64,000 nt of DNA, taken from positions 1,722,501 to 1,786,500 of the forward strand of contig CALZFC010000027.1 of the NCBI GenBank assembly GCA_945643635.1, written 5' to 3'. The stretch comes from Allodiplogaster sudhausi (Eukaryota > Nematoda > Chromadorea > Rhabditida > Diplogasteridae). Numbering within the stretch: the first letter of the stretch is position 1; every line of letters starts with the position of its first letter. The notes beneath the pieces were generated by a model. The model saw only the letters and a list, made by a program, of their open reading frames with translations. It ran no database searches and was not told the origin of the DNA. A program made the position numbers and the translations under genes. This document shows positions 60,755-64,000 of this stretch, one piece after another.

Positions 60755-63272
60755 TGGAGAGAGAGAGAGAGACCTACCATATGGGCGCGGGCGGCTCGAA
60801 ACTTTGCCGCGCGTCGGATATCGGCGACCGAATTTCCGCCTCCACGAATTCTGCCGAGTCCGCCTGCGGCAGCCATTCGCTCCTTACGCCTTTCCAGTGG
60901 CGCCATGTCGGCTTCCTTGCGCTGGAAGAGGTAAAATAATAATATAAAAAATTAAAATTATTCAAAAAAAATATTTTTTTAACGTTAAAAAGCAACATTA
61001 CAGAACGGCAGAAAAAAAGAAGAAATAAATCACTCTGAAGAAAAAAATTACACATTTAGTATAAGCATAAGCACGAAGAATATGTGAAGGTGGATTTTAT
61101 GTAATGTAGATATTAATTAATTAATTGCTTAATTAATTACTTAATTAGTTAATTAATTACTTAATTATACTCACCGCTTTCCTCTCAACTGCACGCTCTT
61201 CGATGCTGGCGAGCTGGGCAATGAGCGTAGAATGTACTGTACTTGGTGAACGACTGCGAGGTGGTGCCTGACAGGTTCACTCATTGGGTTACGGTAGGAT
61301 CACGTTTTAGATGAACTACACATACATAAAAGAAAATAGATGAAATAAAGAAAAAAATAAGTCTTTTTTTGAAAAAAAAACATCAGGATACAAAAACACG
61401 CTAGAAATTTAATCATTTTCCGCTTTCTTCGAAAATGACATGTCATTCGTATTTTTTTATATCATCAAATGCAAATACTTTACATCGTTCCGCTTCTCTT
61501 ATTGCACAATCTTCTAATATCTACATCGTTTTCCTCCTCGTCTCTCGGCTTGTCTCGAGTGTTATGCTATTACGATTTTTAAGTGGTCAACAACAAAAAA
61601 ATTAAACTATTTATATCTATATGAATAATACCGTAATCAGGTCGCGAATGCCGAGACGTGTCTTGAGGTCGTCCGCGAGTGCGCGTCCAGGCCGGCCGTG
61701 TCGCGTGGCAAAGCGGCGTAGACGCGCCGTGGTCGCCGCCACTTCTCGGCCCGTCTTGCGACGCTCGCGAATCGCACGGTGTGTCTCTGGAATGAACTGG
61801 GCTGTGTCATGGTAAAAAAAGGTACTGTCGATTCGACAGACCCACTCTTATTTTGGGCCTCCCCAAAGCCCTACCCCATCATGTTTTTGAGCAACATTTA
61901 GGCAAAAACAGCTAACCCTCCCTGTTTTCCGGACCCAATACCTCAATCCCCACCCTAATCTTTCGGGTCCTCGACCGTGGCTTTTATTCTCTGGCTAAGG
62001 TTTTCGGGATGATGATCTCGTTCACCTCGATTTAACAAGGCGAACAGAATTACGCACAATGTTCATGAAACTCCTTTTCTTTCTTTCTTTCTTTATTTCA
62101 AATGGAGAAATAAATCCAAGATTTTGCGCGCATGTTCACCAGGGTTTTTCACAACCATCACGTTCACCACCTCTTCATACCTCGTGCAATTCTCGAGAAC
62201 GATGCGCCTGCCCGCGCAACCGCATCCTCATATGAGGGAATCAACGGAAGAGATGGATCTGGAATAGAGGAGGGAAAATGCAATATCAAAAGGTAAAAGG
62301 TGCTTACATTAGGTTAGCCGAAAAAAATTTTTCATAAAATAAATTTAGAAAAATAAAAAAATTAATAAAAAAAAAGTAGATGCACAACTCTCTCACCATC
62401 TTCGTCCTCCTCTTCTCTAGGCATGACCACGTCATTCAGGTCGAAACCGAGCTGGAAAATCATCGGAAGGAGTCAGTGTCAGAGTTAGAACACAATTTGC
62501 TACAGTATATGCTCAAACCGGGGGTACACTAACGTAGAATTAGACTTTTTGAAGACAAATTTTACTGACAAAACAAACCGTGACAATTTGTCCCGTCGGC
62601 AGCACAAATGAACTATTCGAGATAAATTGTAAAAAAAAAAAGAGAGAGAAAAAAAATGGAATAAAAGAGTACATTCGCAATGATGGCGTCGATGCGATGG
62701 TCGCGCGTGAGGCCGTGCGTCGGCGACATGAAAGCGTCGCAGACGGCGCAGTGGTAGTTGCCGGCCTCGATGCGGCCGAGGACGCACGCGAAGCAGAAGC
62801 GATGCATGCACAACTAGAGAAAGAAGGCATAGAGAGAGAGATGAAGGTCGTGTAGCATTCGGTAGTGAATATTTACAGGAAAAAAAGATTGTGAATATAT
62901 ATTCACAAGAAAAAAAATATATACTGTACATATTTAAATTTTGTTTGTTTGTTTTTTGTTTTTGCTGCTCGGTCGTACTGATAATATTGACTTTAAAAAA
63001 AATAGCAGAACATGAATAACAGAGGAAGAGAATATTCCGAAATCTTTCACAGTTATTACTGTATGGTAAAAGAAGGATAACGACGAATAAGAATGTTTAA
63101 AAAAAAAATTTTTTACCGGCGCAAAGGTCGCCTCGAACATGACACGATGGCAGATGGGGCATGCGAGATGCGAGCGGACGCGGTGGCGGACGCCGTCGAT
63201 GCCGGCGGCACGCAGGTCGCGCACAACGAGCGCACGCTGCTGCTTGCGACGACGACGGCGCAGCTTCTTGCT
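41234..63272 (-). CDS. RING1-like (spat-3-like): Giant RING1/RNF2-like Polycomb-type gene, about 45 exons, 5' end not seen
   Basis: I read about 45 consecutive minus-strand exons with consistent acceptors and donors, from the RING exons (63117-63272 and 62673-62813) to a final exon 41234-41503 with TAG at 41234-41236. Summed exon length is near 8.9 kb, or about 2900 residues. The N-terminal RING finger, the following segment and a later RAWUL-like domain point to RING1/RNF2, the E3 ligase that monoubiquitinates histone H2A in PRC1. The long low-complexity C-terminal extension recalls the very large nematode SPAT-3 protein. That all exons belong to one transcript is inferred from the uniform strand and the absence of an internal stop/start break. 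A second gene beginning somewhere after the RAWUL exons cannot be excluded. Exons before 63272, including the start codon, were not identified. Segments are described separately. Confidence 0.6.
41508..41620. repeat. Long near-perfect hairpin abutting a 3' splice site
   Basis: Arms of about 50 bp: tattttattgtattatttat at 41508 is mirrored by ataaataatacaataaaata ending 41620, with ctgaaactaggaaatgc/gcatttcctagtttcag near the apex and a loop of only a few bases. On the minus strand it occupies the 3' end of the intron whose acceptor (tatcag) precedes the last exon. A degenerate third copy of one arm follows near 41660-41720. Confidence 0.85.
42264..42352. repeat. (GA)n array in RING1-like intron
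   Basis: GA on the plus strand, CT on the gene's sense strand. Similar arrays lie at 43284-43360, 47659-47766, 60486-60532 and 60600-60772 in other introns of the same gene. Confidence 0.9.
43860..44035. repeat. Partial tandem duplication of an exon 3' end
   Basis: The exon-end text catctctccaactgactgat and the adjoining gatgccttggc/gtcgagtac occur at 43887-43925 and again at 43996-44035. The duplicated stretch includes the YSAAKASS-coding exon end, the GTCAGT donor and about 40 bp of intron. Confidence 0.8.
45340..45465. repeat. 17-bp AT-rich minisatellite
   Basis: Unit close to cactaattagcttgaa repeated about seven times with substitutions, inside an intron of the RING1-like gene. Confidence 0.85.
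46128..46172. repeat. (TAA)n / (TTA)n array
   Basis: taa repeated about ten times, switching to tta repeated about five times, a small palindromic triplet repeat in a RING1-like intron. Confidence 0.9.
47130..47395. repeat. AT-rich minisatellite of about 18 bp unit
   Basis: Variants of cttccttaattaataact repeated more than ten times between two RING1-like exons; CT-rich spacers alternate with taattaa. Confidence 0.85.
48490..48652 (+). repeat. Dispersed intronic repeat, copy 3 (diverged)
   Basis: Begins ggtactgtagaatcgtcaga and ends gactcttattccctg. The middle is less similar to copies 1 and 2. It stops 7 bp before the exon edge at 48659. Confidence 0.55.
49054..51038 (-). CDS. RING1-like gene, conserved-looking mid exons of unknown fold
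   Basis: Exons 50867-51038 (FRLVYSIIEDRVALQRGVGF), 50438-50550 (RLSVAALCDLIRDEKKKEFG), 50097-50252 (VKRLIAYCKCRVEEKSHGG, then FNTLNCNVIRKVL), 49617-49826 (RHTRQYLGARARLRSHMER, then a long amphipathic helix) and 49054-49366 (Ala/Ser-rich, TLRAYGELER). Unlike the neighbouring exons these are not low-complexity, suggesting a globular region. I do not recognise the family. A large foldback element sits in the intron just upstream. Confidence 0.5.
51188..52585. mobile_element. 1.4-kb foldback element with long inverted arms
   Basis: Arms of about 480 bp: atatgacgcgatttgcgaga at 51188 is mirrored by the complement ending at 52585. Internal matches include the catagccaaaatcgacca, gtctggaagtc, gctatgacggcttgaat and ctgatcgattatcccgatg blocks, each found inverted on the other side. 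The centre is about 400 bp. There is no coding region. It lies in an intron of the RING1-like gene. A long inverted repeat without transposase suggests a non-autonomous foldback or MITE-like insertion. Confidence 0.88.
52955..53062. repeat. Direct repeat of about 47 bp
   Basis: The text ttttcaaattaatgaccaca followed by tattacggtaacttttggag and ggagtt occurs twice in tandem, near 52966-53012 and 53016-53062. Confidence 0.9.
53231..56921 (-). CDS. RING1-like gene, basic and low-complexity exons after RAWUL
   Basis: Exons 56838-56921 (VELMRKFSEERERFMKLTRR), 56486-56632 (basic, SVKSARSERRIRMVQRNGKG), 56335-56391, about 56183-56297, 55243-55414 (LERDEDKARAIEIAESLAFI), 54710-55053 (Ser/Ala-rich with RTLGDLVHMVGKRKVRVEM), 54418-54536 (PTLAQKERRERRIREK), 53855-54130 (Ala/Pro/Ser-rich) and 53231-53354 (KAFKIEKGSFCVVTSSDVKR, CNVHLTIGQ). 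No domain is recognised. The last two conserved-looking peptides could be part of a folded module. Introns here contain an 18-bp minisatellite and two TA arrays. Confidence 0.5.
53606..53784 (-). repeat. Dispersed intronic repeat, copy 2
   Basis: Inverted copy of 61821-61996, sharing the gggcctcccc, catgtttttgag and cccaatacctc blocks and the gcttttattccctg end. Confidence 0.75.
54592..54656. repeat. (AT)n microsatellite
   Basis: Pure AT array of about 64 bp in a RING1-like intron. Confidence 0.95.
55781..55996. repeat. 18-bp minisatellite, 12 copies
   Basis: Unit agagttggtctaaaagtt, with tt/tc variation at the end, repeated about 12 times without interruption in a RING1-like intron. Confidence 0.95.
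57074..58244 (-). CDS. RING1-like gene, probable RAWUL ubiquitin-like domain
   Basis: Exons 58158-58244 (FPPTRLVGVRLRDPTKEVEE), 57725-57947 (CIRLCVLPDHIFPNDRIHLP, then LKPIYLMLPPETR), 57378-57448 (GHLQRFILDKLCKDNNLEFL) and 57074-57161 (HCIISPVMLEFPSADLAILD). The order of beta strand, a ...T-x-x-H-L-x-x-F/Y helix and further strands is that of RAWUL domains in RING1 and PCGF proteins, which bind CBX or PCGF partners in PRC1. The match is by pattern, not by alignment. The second exon ends with a GTC donor that keeps the frame. Confidence 0.5.
58440..60921 (-). CDS. RING1-like gene, Pro/Ser/Gln-rich central exons
   Basis: Exons 60778-60921 (ERRKERMAAAGGLGRIRGGG, basic), 59853-60467 (615 nt, Ser/Pro/Ala/Gln-rich, with repeated QP dipeptides), about 59297-59531 (Met/Gln/Pro-rich) and 58440-59126 (687 nt, poly-Pro start, Ala/Ser/Pro-rich, ending QQVQQ). 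These are intrinsically disordered, with high GC third positions that contrast with the AT-rich introns. The intron before 60467 is almost entirely CT on the sense strand. Confidence 0.6.
61175..62258 (-). CDS. RING1-like gene, linker exons after the RING
   Basis: Exons 62181-62258 (DPSLPLIPSYEDAVARAG), 61632-61801 (AQFIPETHRAIRERRKTGRE, then an Arg-rich helix) and 61175-61267 (STVHSTLIAQLASIEERAVE). Frames are open with standard acceptors (attccag, gacacag, ctgtcag). Predicted helices resemble the segment after the RING in RING1 proteins only in general character. Confidence 0.6.
61821..61996 (+). repeat. Dispersed intronic repeat, copy 1
   Basis: About 175 bp that begins ggtactgtcgattcgacaga, contains attttgggcctcccc and ends ggcttttattctctgg. 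It recurs inverted at 53606-53784 and, more diverged, in the same orientation at 48490-48652. All three are in introns of the RING1-like gene. It looks like an old short interspersed element; no promoter boxes were recognised. Confidence 0.75.
62397..63272 (-). CDS. RING finger exons of the RING1-like gene
   Basis: Exon 63117-63272 encodes a very basic stretch and then HLACPICHRVMFEATFAP. Exon 62673-62813 continues LCMHRFCFACVLGRIEAG, then CAVC, and ends LTRDHRIDAIIAN. Together they give C-x2-C, C-x-H-x2-C-x2-C, C-x2-C with RING1-like spacing. RING1/RNF2 shares the C-x-H-R-F-C core, the GN before the last Cys pair and the L-x-x-D-x-x-x-D-A-I motif after it. Exon 62397-62451 (LGFDLNDVVMPREEEDED) begins the acidic segment that follows. 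All metal ligands are present, so the domain should fold and may bind E2. Confidence 0.8.
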
Positions 63273-64000
63273 CTTGAAAAGGAAGGAAAGATTCAAAGTT
63301 CGCGCTCTTCAGAAGAAAGATTTGAAATTCTTGCACTTAATGAAAGAAAGATTAGAAATATCTTGCTCTTTAAAAAGAAAGATTAGATATTCTTGCTCTT
63401 AAAAAAGAAAGAAAATTAAAAAAAAAACAATATCAGCAATAAGTTTAATATTAATAATCCAAATGAAACATTAATTAAACGAAAAAGTCAACTATTCTTG
63501 ATTGTATACAATCACTTCCTCTTGGTCCTTTTAAATATAAACTGGCGATATATCAATTTCTTATTTAATGGTGTGCAGAAAGCCGAGATTTTTTTTTGCA
63601 ACAAACAATACTTGGCTGAATGAATACTTGAATACTATTCCCACCGGCACACAAGTAAAGAGGAATTTAAAAATGACCCAACAAGCGCAGTCAAAACAAA
63701 TGGTATTTTGTTTTGAACTTGCTCTTACATTCAGCAGCACGTATCTCCAAACGCGAAGTGCGTCATTATCGGGGCCATAATGGAGCCTCGGGAACTAAAA
63801 ATGGAGCATTGTCAAGAAATAAATACATCAACAAGTAAATAGAGTTAATTAGCATGATGGGGAAAAAAAAGAATGAATCAAGCTGCTGGCAACCAATCCT
63901 GAATATTACACAAACCATTTGTATCATGGTAAGAAAGAAGAGAAGAATCAAGCAACCACCACCACCAACCCCGAATCGTTTGGAGCGCCTTAAGCGTGCG
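63273..64000. other. Upstream of the RING exons, no exon identified
   Basis: AT-rich sequence. The acceptor-like ttttcaag at 63273-63280 shows that at least one more exon of the RING1-like gene must lie upstream, but no convincing coding island is visible before the window ends. Confidence 0.5.

Overview
This is a eukaryotic window, most likely from a nematode. The reasons are a serpentine chemoreceptor-type gene, tandem-repeat galectins, a small ShKT secreted peptide, an AP-2 factor, a RING1-type gene cut into about 45 small exons, short introns, and a galectin start codon directly after a tttcag acceptor (the layout of SL trans-splicing). The species is not identified. All protein genes are split, so exon coordinates come from reading-frame continuity, splice signals and family conservation, not transcripts.

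Layout. 1-4845: GA/CT arrays and nothing coding that I recognise, probably a long intron or 5' flank of the AP-2 gene. 4846-6495 (+): last five exons of an AP-2 transcription factor. 6496-10213: intergenic. 10214-12728 (+): seven-helix chemoreceptor, possibly decayed. 14151-15836 (+): galectin 1. 19875-34131 (+): galectin 2, a diverged duplicate with a 1-nt frameshift. Its intron 6 has grown to about 12.8 kb through a nested insertion. An outer TA-flanked inverted-repeat element (21028-33642) carries a 9.6-kb LTR retrotransposon (23538-33129, on the minus strand) with 411-bp LTRs that appear to differ at one position. 36065-36397 (+): ShKT peptide. 36568-36693 (+): tRNA-Leu(CAA) with an intron. 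39363-39463: small MITE. 41234-63272 (-): a very large gene whose 5' part encodes a RING1/RNF2-type RING finger and a probable RAWUL domain. It is followed by a long Pro/Ser/Gln/Ala-rich and acidic tail, reminiscent of nematode SPAT-3-like Polycomb ligases.

Most interesting signals. (1) The LTR element carries gag, an envelope-like region and an aspartyl protease, but I find no reverse transcriptase or integrase. (2) It carries at least 13 dispersed copies of a self-complementary motif, GAGGCAATTGCCTC and variants. Their arms vary in a compensatory way, and almost all single arm mismatches are G-U wobbles when read as the element's sense RNA. This looks like an RNA-level signal, for example for dimerisation or packaging. 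(3) 5' splice sites starting GTC are unusually frequent in several unrelated genes, with likely GC-AG introns as well. (4) A long hairpin ends exactly at a 3' splice site in the RING1-type gene, like a tailed mirtron.
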